The notes under the pieces: model-generated
Database searches by the model: none
Told to the model about the DNA's origin: nothing
What the model saw: only the letters and a program-made list of their open reading frames with translations
Made by a program: the position numbers and the translations under genes
In this document: positions 1 to 10,000 of the stretch, piece by piece
Position numbering within the stretch: the first letter of the stretch is position 1
Layout of the letters: each line of letters starts with the position of its first letter
NCBI GenBank assembly: GCA_938038815.1
Contig: CALHTF010000132.1
Coordinates: 1-36,145 of the forward strand
Reading direction: 5' to 3'
DNA length: 36,145 nucleotides
Source: an uncultured Acidimicrobiales bacterium
GTDB lineage: Bacteria; Actinomycetota; Acidimicrobiia; Acidimicrobiales; SHLQ01

Positions 1-1423
1 CGAACTACGCCCCCATGCGCTTTACCTTATGGCCCAGGCGATCCTCGACGCCGCGGCGGCTGGAACACCGGCCGACCTGGTGTACTCCGACGAAGACAAG
101 ATCGACCACGACGGCAACCGAACCGACCCGCACTTCAAGCCGCCGTTTAACCACGATCTGCTCCTCGCCCAGAACTACATCAGCCACTTCACCGTCCTGC
201 GGAGCGATCTCGTGCGCGAGGTAGGCGGGTTTCGTGAGGGGTTCGAGGGCAGCCAGGACTACGACTTGTTCTTGCGTTGTGTGGCCGAGTCCGACGCCGA
301 CCGAATCGTTCACGTTCCGTTCGTCACCTACCACTGGCGGGCGATCGCCGGGTCGACCGCATCGTCGACGAACGCCAAGGACTACACCGAAGATGCCGCC
401 CTCGCTGCCCTCGCCGATCACGTGGCGGCCGCCACCGTCGAGGTGGCCAAAGCACCAACGACGTACCGAGTCCGCTGGCCCGACCCCGAGCCAGCGCCGT
501 TGGTGTCGATCGTGATCCCCACCCGCGACGGCGCCGACCTCGTGGGCCAGTGCATCGACAGCCTTACCGACCCGAGTCGCACCGCCTACCGCAACATCGA
601 GATCATCGTGGTCGACAACCAGTCGGCGGCGCCCGATGCCCTTGCCTTGTTCGCCGAACTCGAGTCGTCAGGCCGAGCCCGAGTCGTTTCGTACGACGAC
701 GAGTTCAACTACTCCGCCATCAACAACTTCGGTGTTGCCGAATCGGCCGGCGAGCTCGTGTGTTTGTTGAACAACGACATCGAGGCGATCAACCCCGACT
801 GGTTGGGCGAAATGGTGCGCCAGGTCACGCGACCCGGCGTGGGCGCCGTCGGCGCGAAACTGCTCTACCCCGACGATACGATTCAGCACGCGGGCGTGGT
901 TCTGGGCCTCGGCGGGGTCGCCGGGCACGGCCACAAGCGATTCGACGCCAACGCCTTTGGCTACTTCTCTCGGCTCGGCCTGGTTCACGAGGTTGGGGCG
1001 GTGACCGCCGCCGCGCTCCTCACCACCCGCGAGGTTTGGGACCACGTCGGCGGACTCGATGCCGAGAACCTGGCGGTCGCCTTCAACGACATCGATCTCT
1101 GCCTACGCATCCGGGCTGCCGGCTACAACGTGATCTTCACGCCGTACGCCGAGCTGTACCACTACGAGTCGGTGAGCCGTGGAGGCGAAGACACCCCGGA
1201 GAAGCAACAACGTTTCGCCGCCGAAGTCCACCACATGCTCGACACGTGGGAACACGAACTGCTCGCCGACCCGGCCTACAGCCCGAACCTTTCGCTCGAG
1301 GTCGAGAGTTTCGCCCCGGCACGGGTGCCTCGGGCTGCGTATGCGTGGCGGCCTGGCGGCGGTAGTCTTCGTCCTGGCAGCTTGCCGACGATTCCGGGGA
1401 TCGATCGCCCGGAAATCCCCTAA
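1..1423 (+). CDS. Family 2 glycosyltransferase with two GT2 domains, 5' end cut by window edge
   Basis: The reading frame is open from base 2 to the TAA at 1421-1423, so the true start lies upstream; the ATG at 29 is internal. The visible part begins inside a first GT2 domain (SDEDKID; then SQDYDLFLR near base 255, the usual acidic acceptor-site motif). A second GT2 domain starts at about base 490 (PLVSIVIPTRDGADL). It has the nucleotide-binding VVDN, the metal-site NNDIE replacing DxD near base 770, and FNDIDLCLR near base 1085. This is the architecture of long O-antigen or surface-polysaccharide glycosyltransferases that add successive sugars at the inner face of the membrane. It lies 15 bases upstream of the exporter permease on the same strand, so it probably makes the exported chain. 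Sugar specificity cannot be read from the sequence. Confidence 0.9.
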   Translation, partial: ELRPHALYLMAQAILDAAAAGTPADLVYSDEDKIDHDGNRTDPHFKPPFNHDLLLAQNYISHFTVLRSDLVREVGGFREGFEGSQDYDLFLRCVAESDADRIVHVPFVTYHWRAIAGSTASSTNAKDYTEDAALAALADHVAAATVEVAKAPTTYRVRWPDPEPAPLVSIVIPTRDGADLVGQCIDSLTDPSRTAYRNIEIIVVDNQSAAPDALALFAELESSGRARVVSYDDEFNYSAINNFGVAESAGELVCLLNNDIEAINPDWLGEMVRQVTRPGVGAVGAKLLYPDDTIQHAGVVLGLGGVAGHGHKRFDANAFGYFSRLGLVHEVGAVTAAALLTTREVWDHVGGLDAENLAVAFNDIDLCLRIRAAGYNVIFTPYAELYHYESVSRGGEDTPEKQQRFAAEVHHMLDTWEHELLADPAYSPNLSLEVESFAPARVPRAAYAWRPGGGSLRPGSLPTIPGIDRPEIP

Positions 1424-1438
1424 CGAAGACCGAACCCC

Positions 1439-2335
1439 TTGGCTACCGAGAACCCACCGATCATATTCACGCCGGCCTCGCAACAGCGCGGCCTCGCGGA
1501 GTCATTTCGCGAGATCTGGGACTACCGGGGATACATTTCCTACCTCACCAAAAAGGACCTTCGGACCAACTATCTCAAGACCTATCTCGGTTGGATCTGG
1601 TCACTCGCGGAGCCACTCGTCACCTTGGCGATCTACTCGCTGGTGTTTGGTTACATCATGGTCGTCGAACGGGGCGGGGACAGCCCGACGGGTCTCAACA
1701 ACTTCCCCGCGTTTCTGTTCGCCGCGTTGGTGTTCTGGAGTTTCTTCCGGCAATCCTCCACCAGCGTGATGAACTCGTTTTCGGGCTCGCTGAACCTTCG
1801 AAAAAAGTTGTACTTCCCGCCTGCCGCGCCGCCGATCGCCAAGGTGCTCTCGAAGTCGTTCGAGCTGCTGCCCGAGGTCGCCATGCTGATGGTCTTTTAT
1901 TTGATCCTTTGGGGCACTACTGGCATCCGAACGGTTGGCCCAACGTGGATTGTTCTGCTGCCGTTGATGTTGCTAACCATGATCTTTGGTTCAGGTGTCG
2001 GCTTCTTGATGGCGGTTCCAAACGCTCGATACGGCGATGTGGGCATGCTCTTTCAGCTTGCGCTCCGGCTGGGGTTCTACATCACGCCGATCATCTGGTC
2101 GCTCAGCGACTTCGAGCGTCGGTTCGGCGAGGGTGGCGAGCGACCATGGTTGCTCGATGTCGTGCGGTGGAGTCCGTTGACCCAGATCGTGGAAGCGTCG
2201 CGCGACGGGATCTACCGTTTGCAATGGCCATCGGCGACGACGTGGATCTACTTGGTCGTGGTCTCGTTCGGGACGTTCCTGTGGGGCTGGACTCGGTTCC
2301 ACCGGGCAGCTGGTAAAGCAGCTGAGGGCCAGTGA
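1439..2335 (+). CDS. ABC-2 type polysaccharide/polyol-phosphate export permease (Wzm-like)
   Basis: The 298-residue membrane protein begins at a TTG (1439) with no better in-frame start nearby. It has the N-terminal amphipathic stretch and the motif YLTKKDLRTNYLKTYLGWIW, which are typical of Wzm/RfbA/KpsM permeases. Hydrophobic segments follow at roughly residues 55-75, 90-110, 135-160, 170-195, 205-225 and 265-285, consistent with six transmembrane helices. It would form the channel that moves undecaprenyl-linked glycan across the cytoplasmic membrane. The stop codon overlaps the GTG of the ATPase gene (GTGA at 2332-2335), so the two subunits are translationally coupled. Assignment to the polysaccharide exporter family is secure; the cargo is unknown. 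Confidence 0.93.
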   Translation: MATENPPIIFTPASQQRGLAESFREIWDYRGYISYLTKKDLRTNYLKTYLGWIWSLAEPLVTLAIYSLVFGYIMVVERGGDSPTGLNNFPAFLFAALVFWSFFRQSSTSVMNSFSGSLNLRKKLYFPPAAPPIAKVLSKSFELLPEVAMLMVFYLILWGTTGIRTVGPTWIVLLPLMLLTMIFGSGVGFLMAVPNARYGDVGMLFQLALRLGFYITPIIWSLSDFERRFGEGGERPWLLDVVRWSPLTQIVEASRDGIYRLQWPSATTWIYLVVVSFGTFLWGWTRFHRAAGKAAEGQ

Positions 2336-3570
2336 GTACCACCGACCAGGCCGCCGAACAGGAACTGCCACTCCCCGAGGACCCTAAGGTCCCAAAGCCC
2401 AAGCCGGAGATCGCGATTCGCGTTTCGGACGTCTCCAAGAAGTTCGAGATTCGCGCCGATTCCTCCACCGGGCTGCGCAGTGCACTCACCGGATTTCATC
2501 GCGCGAAACCTAAAGATTTCTGGGCGGTCAAAGGGGTTTCAGTCGACGTCGAGCGCGGCTCGATGCTCGGCATCATTGGGCGCAACGGTTCGGGCAAGTC
2601 GACACTGCTTCGCACGATGTGTGGCATCTACTCCCCCACCGAAGGCCAGGTCGAAGTCCGAGGCCGGATCACCGCGCTGCTCGAACTCGGCGCCGGGTTC
2701 GTGCCCCAGCTTACGGGCCGCGAGAACGTGTACATGAACGGCGCGGTTATGGGGATCCCACGCGACCGGGTCGACGACATCATCGCCGATGTTGCCCGGC
2801 TCGCCGATATTGGTGAGTTCTTCGACAATCCGGTCGACACCTACTCGAGCGGCATGAAAGCCCGGTTGGGGTTCGCCGTGTCGGTGCACCTCGATCCCGA
2901 TATCTTGCTGGCCGACGAAATTATCTCGGTCGGCGACGTTAGCTTCTCCAAAAACGGCATCAACCATATGACCAAGATGCGCCATCGCGGGGTCACCATC
3001 GTGCTGGTGGCCCACGGCCTCGGGCTGATGCAGCGACTCTGCGACCAGATCCTCTGGCTGCACCAGGGCGAAGCCCAGATGGTGGGCGAACCACGCGAGG
3101 TTATTCGCGAATACCGCGACTTCATGACCATGGGTGATGAAGTGCTCGTCACCGATGAAGACGTGGTCGACAACAACCCGATCACCCATCTCGACATTTC
3201 GTCCGACGACGGCATCGCTGCGGGTTACACCGGCACGCCCCTCAACGTTCATGCAGCGTACGACCTGGTCGAACCGATCGAAGATGCCCACTTCGCCATC
3301 CGCTTCCGGGCTCAAGAAACCAACGTGTTCCTCGGGTCGGCAGCGGTCGAGGCAAACCAGCGCCTCGAAGGTCGAGGCACGATCGATATTCGCATCCCGA
3401 TCCTGGCGATCCCGCCCGGCCAGTACGCCATCGAACTCGAGATCACCGACGGAGCAGGCAGCGACGCCCGAAGTGTTGCGTCGCGTCGCTCTCGGGTGCC
3501 GATCCACCCGCTCGAAGAGGTTCAGCTCAACGATTTCATCGAGCTCGGCGGCGACTGGCGGATCAACTAG
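2332..3570 (+). CDS. ABC transporter ATP-binding protein for polysaccharide export (Wzt-like) with C-terminal glycan-binding-type domain
   Basis: This 412-residue partner ATPase of the preceding permease starts at a GTG overlapping its stop. Walker A is GRNGSGKST (residues 82-90). The signature is SSGMK (171-175), as in the polysaccharide subfamily, which lacks the usual LSGGQ. Walker B is DILLADE (189-195), followed by the switch histidine in VLVAHG. Residues from about 285 to 405 form an extra beta-rich domain at the position of the Wzt C-terminal domain, which in studied O-antigen exporters recognises the modified chain end. The neighbouring sulfotransferase and dioxygenase genes could supply such an end modification (inference). 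The gene converges with a sulfotransferase gene and their ends overlap by 8 bases. Confidence 0.93.
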   Translation: MSTTDQAAEQELPLPEDPKVPKPKPEIAIRVSDVSKKFEIRADSSTGLRSALTGFHRAKPKDFWAVKGVSVDVERGSMLGIIGRNGSGKSTLLRTMCGIYSPTEGQVEVRGRITALLELGAGFVPQLTGRENVYMNGAVMGIPRDRVDDIIADVARLADIGEFFDNPVDTYSSGMKARLGFAVSVHLDPDILLADEIISVGDVSFSKNGINHMTKMRHRGVTIVLVAHGLGLMQRLCDQILWLHQGEAQMVGEPREVIREYRDFMTMGDEVLVTDEDVVDNNPITHLDISSDDGIAAGYTGTPLNVHAAYDLVEPIEDAHFAIRFRAQETNVFLGSAAVEANQRLEGRGTIDIRIPILAIPPGQYAIELEITDGAGSDARSVASRRSRVPIHPLEEVQLNDFIELGGDWRIN

Positions 3571-4336
3571 TCCGACTGGCGAGCAGCGAGCGCACGTAAC
3601 CGCTCGCCTCGGTGGTAGGGATCACGGGTTCGGCGGCTAGCTCCCAGTCGGCGGTGTAGCCGAATTCGTCTAAGACACCGTCGGCGAACGGCTCGAACAC
3701 CAACAGGTCGGCTGGGGTCAGCCAATGGCGCCACGAACCTTGACCTCGGGTGCGAGAGACCCGGGCCAGGTCGTCGGTGATCACCGGCTGTTCGAGCGAC
3801 GTAACACCGAGTTCGTCGGCCAGCTCTTGGTTCGACTCCGGACTAACGAAGTCTTCGTACCGCACGAGGCGAAAGCTGCCGGCACTGTTGCGGTAGAAGC
3901 TGCGCAGCCGCTGGGTGGACCGCGCGGCGTTGGTAAACAGGTCGAGCCCGGTGATCCGCCAGTAGGTGTGATGCAACGCCAGGAGCGGGACTGCCGTCGG
4001 GTCGGCCTCTTTGGCTTCGAGCAATTCGAGAAACGGCGCAAACGCGTCGTCGGCGAGTTCGGTGCGGCCATAGGCGTCGTACAACAGGGCGCTGATGAAG
4101 CGGTCGCGTGGATCGCGTACCAAAAGCAGTCGGTGGTCAAAGGCCGAATACTTCACGCCCTCGTTGCGGTTGTGGGGGCCAAACAGCTTCTTGACCACCA
4201 GATTTTCCGGCGCCAGGTCGACCGCGGTGAGATCGTCGGGTTCGAGTACCTCGATCGCACCGGGCAACGCATTACTCACCGAACGCATAAGCGCCGTGGT
4301 GCCTGACTTTGCTTGCCCAAAGATCAAAATGCGCAT
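3563..4336 (-). CDS. PAPS-dependent sulfotransferase (last gene of the minus-strand tailoring operon)
   Basis: A 257-residue protein starting at the ATG 4334-4336 (MRILIFGQAKSGTT). A longer in-frame start at 4369 would overlap the upstream gene, and the shorter one puts the start four bases after that gene's TAA. The 5'-phosphosulfate loop is GQAKSGTTAL at residues 7-16. The 3'-phosphate motif is LLVRDPRDRFISALLY, about 80 residues in. These two PAPS-binding motifs define cytosolic-type sulfotransferases, which move sulfate from PAPS to a hydroxyl or amine. Position next to the exporter and two other sulfotransferase genes points to glycan sulfation (inference). The 3' end overlaps the Wzt gene by 8 bases, tail to tail. 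Confidence 0.88.
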   Translation of the reverse strand: MRILIFGQAKSGTTALMRSVSNALPGAIEVLEPDDLTAVDLAPENLVVKKLFGPHNRNEGVKYSAFDHRLLLVRDPRDRFISALLYDAYGRTELADDAFAPFLELLEAKEADPTAVPLLALHHTYWRITGLDLFTNAARSTQRLRSFYRNSAGSFRLVRYEDFVSPESNQELADELGVTSLEQPVITDDLARVSRTRGQGSWRHWLTPADLLVFEPFADGVLDEFGYTADWELAAEPVIPTTEASGYVRSLLASRTS

Positions 4337-4340
4337 CGAG

Positions 4341-5330
4341 TTAGGCGCCCTCGAATGGGGATAGCCCAAGACCCTCGACCGGCAGCACCGGTTTGTGGCC
4401 CTCGTCGAGTAGGTACGGGTCGTAGTGACGCGAGCTCATGTACCCACCGTCGCGAACCGGGTACGGCCGGAAGTGCTTGGTGAAGTTCACGTAGTTGGGC
4501 TGCACCGACTTGGGCATGTAGTGCACGACGATGCTGCGCCGGCTGGCGTCCTCGTTGGTTTGTTTCGAACCGCCGTGGGCGAGGTCGGCGTGCCACAACA
4601 AGACGTCGCCCCGTTTGGGCAAGAACCTCGCCACATCGATGCCGCGAGCGGCCGCTTGATCGTCGAGGCCCTGCAAGAACGCCTTGTGCATGTCTTGGCC
4701 GTCGCGACCCTGGTTCCACGACTTCGACGGCTCCTCGGGGGTACCGAACATGAAATCGTCGAATCGGTGGCTGCCCGGGTAGTACACCAACTCGCCGTTG
4801 CCTTCTTCGACATCCTCGAGCGCAATCCACGCCGCAGCGATGGTGACCGGTTCGCTGACCACCACGTACGCCGTGTCTTGGTGGATCCGTTGCTGGGAGC
4901 CCCGCTCGAAGAACAACGACTGAAATGCCAACGGATCTTCATCGAAGATGGCGGCCATAAAGTCGCGGATCTCGGGCACAAAGGCCGCCAGCTGCGCGCT
5001 GGGCGCATTTACGATTGGATCGACGATGCGCCGGTTTCCGTCGGCCGGAAATTCATGGGCCCAACCCAGGCCCTGTTTGGGGTTGCGACCCAAGAACCCA
5101 CTGCCGGGTTCCCATGCCGACGCAACCTCGTCGTCGATGGCGTTGAGGATCTCCTCAGGCACGATGCCACCCATGATGATGTAGCCGTCACGTTCAAAGG
5201 TCCGAACCTGTTCGGCCAACTCTGGGGTAAGCGAACCGCTGGCAACCCGTTGGGATAGCTCGTCTTCGAAGCGGTCGGTATCGATCCAGTTGCCGCCGAA
5301 GTGACTGTGATAGCGAACGTCGGTTGTCAT
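4341..5330 (-). CDS. Phytanoyl-CoA dioxygenase (PhyH) family Fe(II)/2-oxoglutarate oxygenase
   Basis: A 329-residue protein. After a PhyH-like N-terminal motif (FERDGYIIMGGIVPEEIL) it has the facial-triad HQD in RIHQDTAYVVV, the stretch GNGELVYYPGSHR, and the distal metal histidine in LLWHADLAHGGS. A downstream arginine (RRSIVVHY) is placed to bind 2-oxoglutarate. PhyH relatives hydroxylate or otherwise oxidise small molecules, lipids and sugar-linked substrates. Here the enzyme sits between sulfotransferase genes, so a glycan or nucleotide-sugar substrate is plausible but not shown. The ATG at 5330 is supported by GAGG about five bases upstream, which overlaps the TGA of the preceding gene. 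That overlap indicates one transcript. Confidence 0.88.
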   Translation of the reverse strand: MTTDVRYHSHFGGNWIDTDRFEDELSQRVASGSLTPELAEQVRTFERDGYIIMGGIVPEEILNAIDDEVASAWEPGSGFLGRNPKQGLGWAHEFPADGNRRIVDPIVNAPSAQLAAFVPEIRDFMAAIFDEDPLAFQSLFFERGSQQRIHQDTAYVVVSEPVTIAAAWIALEDVEEGNGELVYYPGSHRFDDFMFGTPEEPSKSWNQGRDGQDMHKAFLQGLDDQAAARGIDVARFLPKRGDVLLWHADLAHGGSKQTNEDASRRSIVVHYMPKSVQPNYVNFTKHFRPYPVRDGGYMSSRHYDPYLLDEGHKPVLPVEGLGLSPFEGA

Positions 5331-5337
5331 AGGAACC

Positions 5338-6273
5338 TCATGAGGTGATCACGCCTGCTTTCGCAAGCGCGGTTACCGGGATTGGAGCGTCTTGGTAGGT
5401 CGATGGCGGCGCAGGGTCTACCCAGCTCGCAAGCGAGCGATTGAGCAGACCCTCAAGCGTGGCCACCACATCGCCAAACACGCTAGCGGTGAGCGGCGTG
5501 ACCTGTGTTGCATCGAGGGTGCGAGTCCACGCCGCCTCTTGGCGCAGCGCCGCAGCAATCTGTTCGGCCGACGGATCGACCACGACGGTCGATAGCTCGG
5601 GCCGGGTCGCCAGCACCAGACAACGCGTGGCGATGGTGTGCGACGAGCCGGCATCATCGCCGACCACATCGCCCGGCTCCAGCACCACGTACCGCGGGGC
5701 CAGGCCCCGGTTCGACCAGCGCGACTCGACACCAGAGATCGAGATTCCGAGGTGGTCGCCGACCAATTGGGCGGCTCGCAGCGGATCGGCCGCCACATCG
5801 TCTTCGTAGATGAGCACCAGGCCTCGGGACCCGAAGTTGGCCTGGAATCGCTCGACGACCTTTACGTAGTCGACGTTGATGAGCGGGTGGTCGAAGGTCT
5901 CGGTGAAGCCGACATCGAACTTCGCTCGCAGCAGCTGGTGGTTGTAGTGCGACCACGCCCGAATGATTGGTTGGCGCAGCACCAGGATCGCCCGCACGTC
6001 GGGTCCGGCGAGCTCGTGGATTCGGTCGTAGGACGCCGGGTTACGGAAATAGCTGGGCGTGATGTCGCCCACCAGACGTTGACCGTCGTAGGTGCTGTAC
6101 CGGTCCTGGTACCAGGCGAGGCCACGGTCGTACTCGCGGTTGAAGTAGAAGTGCTCCTTGAACCGGCCGAGATACACGTCGTCGTGTTGGTCGAGCATGC
6201 GGTGCAGGGTGGTCGTGCCACACTTTTCAACGCCGACACAGACAAACGACGGTGCGGGAACAGTCGGCGGCAC
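5338..6273 (-). CDS. Sulfotransferase, GlcNAc/heparan-type fold
   Basis: A 311-residue protein beginning at a GTG whose first base is shared with the TAG stop of the gene upstream. The PAPS 5' loop is VEKCGTTTLHRML near residues 14-26. The 3'-phosphate motif is LVLRQPIIRAWSHYNH at about 100. KEHFYFNREYDRGLAWYQDRY lies between them, in the place where N-/O-sulfotransferases of the heparan type have their KExHFF-like sequence. The C-terminal third looks less conserved. It is most likely a carbohydrate sulfotransferase acting on the locus glycan or its precursor; the acceptor cannot be read. It belongs to the same minus-strand operon, with 7 bases to the next gene. Confidence 0.88.
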   Translation of the reverse strand: MPPTVPAPSFVCVGVEKCGTTTLHRMLDQHDDVYLGRFKEHFYFNREYDRGLAWYQDRYSTYDGQRLVGDITPSYFRNPASYDRIHELAGPDVRAILVLRQPIIRAWSHYNHQLLRAKFDVGFTETFDHPLINVDYVKVVERFQANFGSRGLVLIYEDDVAADPLRAAQLVGDHLGISISGVESRWSNRGLAPRYVVLEPGDVVGDDAGSSHTIATRCLVLATRPELSTVVVDPSAEQIAAALRQEAAWTRTLDATQVTPLTASVFGDVVATLEGLLNRSLASWVDPAPPSTYQDAPIPVTALAKAGVITS

Positions 6274-7040
6274 TAGTACTGCTCGAACCGGTAGCCAAAC
6301 TCGTCGACGACATCGCCGACGATGGTTTTGACCAACGCGATTTCGTCGGGTTCAAGGACCGACGTGAACCGGTTGGCCTCAGGCTTCACGCCCGCTAACT
6401 CGGCCGGGGCTGGCGTCTCGATACCAACAAACTCACAGATGGCGTCGACCTCGGTGACCGGGCGCCGAGTGAGGTCTTCATAGGCGACCGAGATCATCCG
6501 GTCGGGGTTGGCTTTGCGAAACGACTCGGCAAGCACTACGGCCTCGGACCAATAGTTCGATGCCGCAACCTGATCGTCGAGCGACATGACCTTGCCTACC
6601 CGCAAGCTCGCAACCACGTTGAGCGGGTTGCGGTAGATGTGGACGAACCGGCTGTTGGGGAAGTCGTGGCCGAGCAGGGTGACGCCGTAAATGTTCTGGG
6701 GGGTCTTGTCGAACCAGCGGGCGTTGCCCGGGGCACCTTTGGCCGCCAGGAACAACGCCATGTATCCATCGAAGAACTCCCGCCGGCTTCGACAGGTTGC
6801 AAACAGTTCTTCCACTTGATCGTCGGAGATTCCGTCGATTTCGCGGTGTTTCGCCAGCACTTTGTTCTTGAGGTAATGCCGCTTGAACTGGGGCACGCGG
6901 TACGGCTGTCCCCACCGGTAGAAATGGGTTTCTTCAGGGCAGTGCAGACCAGGCACCGAACGCAGCAGGTCGCGCAACATCGTGGTGCCGCTGCGGGGCG
7001 AACCAAGAATAAAGAACGGGTCGGTTGACGGGTTGGTCAC
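6273..7040 (-). CDS. Sulfotransferase
   Basis: A 255-residue protein. I place the start at GTG 7038-7040 (VTNPSTDPFFILGSPRSGTT). This overlaps the TGA of the upstream gene by four bases and sets the PAPS loop at residues 12-20, as usual in the family. The 5' motif GSPRSGTTMLRDLL is textbook. The 3'-phosphate motif is FVHIYRNPLNVVASLR, about 115 residues further on. YEDLTRRPVTEVDAICEFVG near the C terminus matches the conserved YEDL..dP region of Sulfotransfer_3 proteins. It is the second of three stand-alone sulfotransferases in the operon, each clearly different in sequence, so they probably sulfate different positions or acceptors (inference). Confidence 0.9.
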   Translation of the reverse strand: MTNPSTDPFFILGSPRSGTTMLRDLLRSVPGLHCPEETHFYRWGQPYRVPQFKRHYLKNKVLAKHREIDGISDDQVEELFATCRSRREFFDGYMALFLAAKGAPGNARWFDKTPQNIYGVTLLGHDFPNSRFVHIYRNPLNVVASLRVGKVMSLDDQVAASNYWSEAVVLAESFRKANPDRMISVAYEDLTRRPVTEVDAICEFVGIETPAPAELAGVKPEANRFTSVLEPDEIALVKTIVGDVVDEFGYRFEQY

Positions 7041-10000
7041 GAGGAGGCCGCACCGCCGTCGACCCAACCGCCGTGAACTCTGATCGATTCGCCGTACAAC
7101 GAGCGATAGTCGCTGCCCATCTCGGCGGTCGTGCGCACATTGTCGACCGTGGCCTCAGCGGCGAGTCTGGCGTAGCCCACGCGGTCGCGTGCCGCAGCGA
7201 CCGCTGCCTCGACTATCTGGTCGGGTTCGAGCGTGGGCACCACTACCCCACCGCCATGATCACGGACCCGTTCAGCCGGAGCCCCGAGTGGTCCGACCAA
7301 GACGGGAATGCCACAGGACCACGCTTCGGAGACGACGTAGCAGTGGGTTTCGGCCCACACCGAGAACACACCGACGAAGGTCGGACGCAGGGTCGCGAGC
7401 TTGTGCGGCAGTTCGTCACGACGGTATTTGCCGTGGGAGATGATTCCGCCTTCGTAGCCCGGTTCGACCTCACCGAGTAGTTCGATCTGTACATTGCGGG
7501 CCGCGCCGGCGGCCGAGATTTCGGCAGCGAGCGCCGCCCCTTTGGATGCGTTGATCGCGCCGACCAGAAGGATCGAAATCGTTTCGGTGTCGCGAGGGCT
7601 TCGGGCCAAGGCTCGTGGCCGGTCAAAGTCACGGCCGTGCTCGATGGCGCGCACCTTGCGGCCAACCTCGGGCCCAAAGATCCGAGCAAAGTGTTCTCGG
7701 GTGTCGGCCGACGGGGTCACGAGGGCGTCGACATCGTGCAACACGCTGGTCGACTGGCTTCGCCACAGGTGCACGAACCGGTGCTTGAGGTCGATGGTGC
7801 GTTCGAGCCAGACCGGGGTGTGGCACTGACCCGGACCTGCGGTGCAGGTACCGCCACAGAACGTGGTCGTTTCGTCGAGCAGGTTTACCGACGGACAGGC
7901 CATGTAGAAGTCGTGAAGCGTAAGCACGACCGGAATGCCGAGCGCCCGAGCGATACGAGGCAGGTCGAAGGTGTGACCGATCAGGTGATGAATGTGCACG
8001 ATGTCGATGCTGTACCGGGTAAGTACTTCAGCGACGACCGCCGCCACATCGTCGTCGCGGAAATGACGCACATCCCACGGTTTCGAAAGGGTCCACCGGG
8101 TGATCTCGATCCGCATTTCGGGATCGTCGGCGGCCCAGAGCACCAGGTCGTTACCATCGGGGATCAACAGCAACGGTTCGTAGTCGTCGGCTAACGCGCC
8201 CATCAGATCGGCGGCGTGGTAGTCGGTTCCGCCGCCGCCGTCGTGCATAACCACCAGCGAGCGGGGACGGATCTGTTCGGGCGGGTCGACCAAGGCGGCC
8301 GTCGCGTTGGCCCGAGCGGCGACGAAGCTGGCCGAGTCGACGAAGTTCTGCGCATCGGCTCGATAGGTGCTGTACCGCTCGTCTAGTACGGCGAGACCGG
8401 CTTCGATCAGTTCGGCTTTGGCGACGTCGCCAAAGCTGGCCGACTCTTCGTGGAAGATGGCGATCTCGTCGGCGACGACATGGTTCCAGCCCAAGCCGCC
8501 GAGTTTCATACAGAAATCGTTCTCTTCGCCATATCCCCGCGGGAACGCTTCGGCGTCGAGTCGGGGCACGTCGGCGAGAGCTTCTTGCTTTACGAACAAG
8601 GCAAACCCGTTGCCCGTAGGTGCGGTTGGGCGGAGGTATTCGGCGCCTCGGGTGACCAGCGTGGCCACCTGAGCGGCATGGTCGGCGCCGGTCGGCAGAT
8701 CAGCAACGAACGAGAACACGCCCGCGGCGTTCGACAGCGGCGTGACGGTTGCGGTCTTGGGGTCTTCGTGGGCGACCGAACGCAGGCGTTGGGTCCAGCG
8801 AGGCGTCACGATGGTGTCGCTGTTGAGGATCACCACGTCGCCACCCACCGAGTCGCGGTGTTCGAGCCCGCGATTGACGGTGCGGGTGAATCCCTGGTTG
8901 GTCTCGTTCGCTAGCACGGTCGTGTTCGGCCGATCGGCCAGTTGGTCGAGCACCACGCCGAGATCGGGGTCGGTCGAGGCGTCGTCGATCACGACGAGGT
9001 GCACGTGCTCGGGGGTAAATCGTTGCACCGATTCGAGGCACCGCTGAAGCGCCGAGACAGCGTTGTACACCGGGATGATCACCGTCAACGGACGGTCAAA
9101 CGCACCAGCATCGATCGCGCCGACCACATTGGTGAAGGGCGAACGCTGGGAGTTTGATGCCCCGACCACGATCGGGGTAACCGTGTGCTCGACTTCGGGG
9201 GTGACGACGGCAGGAAGCTCTTCCTTTTCGAGAATGCCGACCTTGCGAAGACCATCGGCGACTCGGGTCGCAAGCTGCACCGCCCGGCGCCGGTTGATCC
9301 GGGCGAGTTCCAGCGACGCCAGGTTCCGTTCGTGGTTTGCCGTGGCAACCTCAATGCGGAGACGTTCGATCTCGGCCTCGAGCGCATGTTGTTCGATGTG
9401 CAGACCCGACTCGCTATGTTCGGCGACGGCCAGCAGGTTTCGGAGTCGGTCGAGTTCGCCCAGCAACGATTCGCTGGTTTCGCTGAGCTCGCGTTCGGCC
9501 CGCTCTCGCTGGTTCGTAAAGTCGTGCGACCAGACCGCCTCTCGTTTGGCGAAGTCGGCCTCTAGTTCGCTGCGCTGGCTCGCGATGAGCGCATCGGCCG
9601 AGCGAGCGAATCCGGCCGCCGACGAAAAGACCAGGTCGAGTCCAGGGGTCTCGTCGATCTCGGCCACCGACACCGCAAAGTCGGCGTGGTTCCCTTCGGC
9701 CTCATGGAGCGCTTCGACGAGGAGCCGCTGCTGCGGGCTCAGCAGGTCGTGGTCGGTATCGGGACCACCATCGTGGTGCCGCAGGTTCGGGTCGATGACC
9801 TGATGAATCCGCTCTTCGATGTTGTCGGGGATCGCCACGTCGACGCTCTTGGCCGCGAACTCGACCAGGTCGAGCACCGGTTGGCCGCCGGCGGCGACCG
9901 CCGAGAAGGTCGTGACATGAACCGCCATGCCGGCGAGCGAATCGACCGCCGAGCGCAGGTACCGCTCCCACAGAGCCAGTCCGAACGGCATCGCCAAGTC

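Noticed and set aside
277..1365. Arg/Pro-rich plus-strand frame inside the first glycosyltransferase gene
   Set aside because: Off-frame shadow with low-complexity Arg content and no motif.
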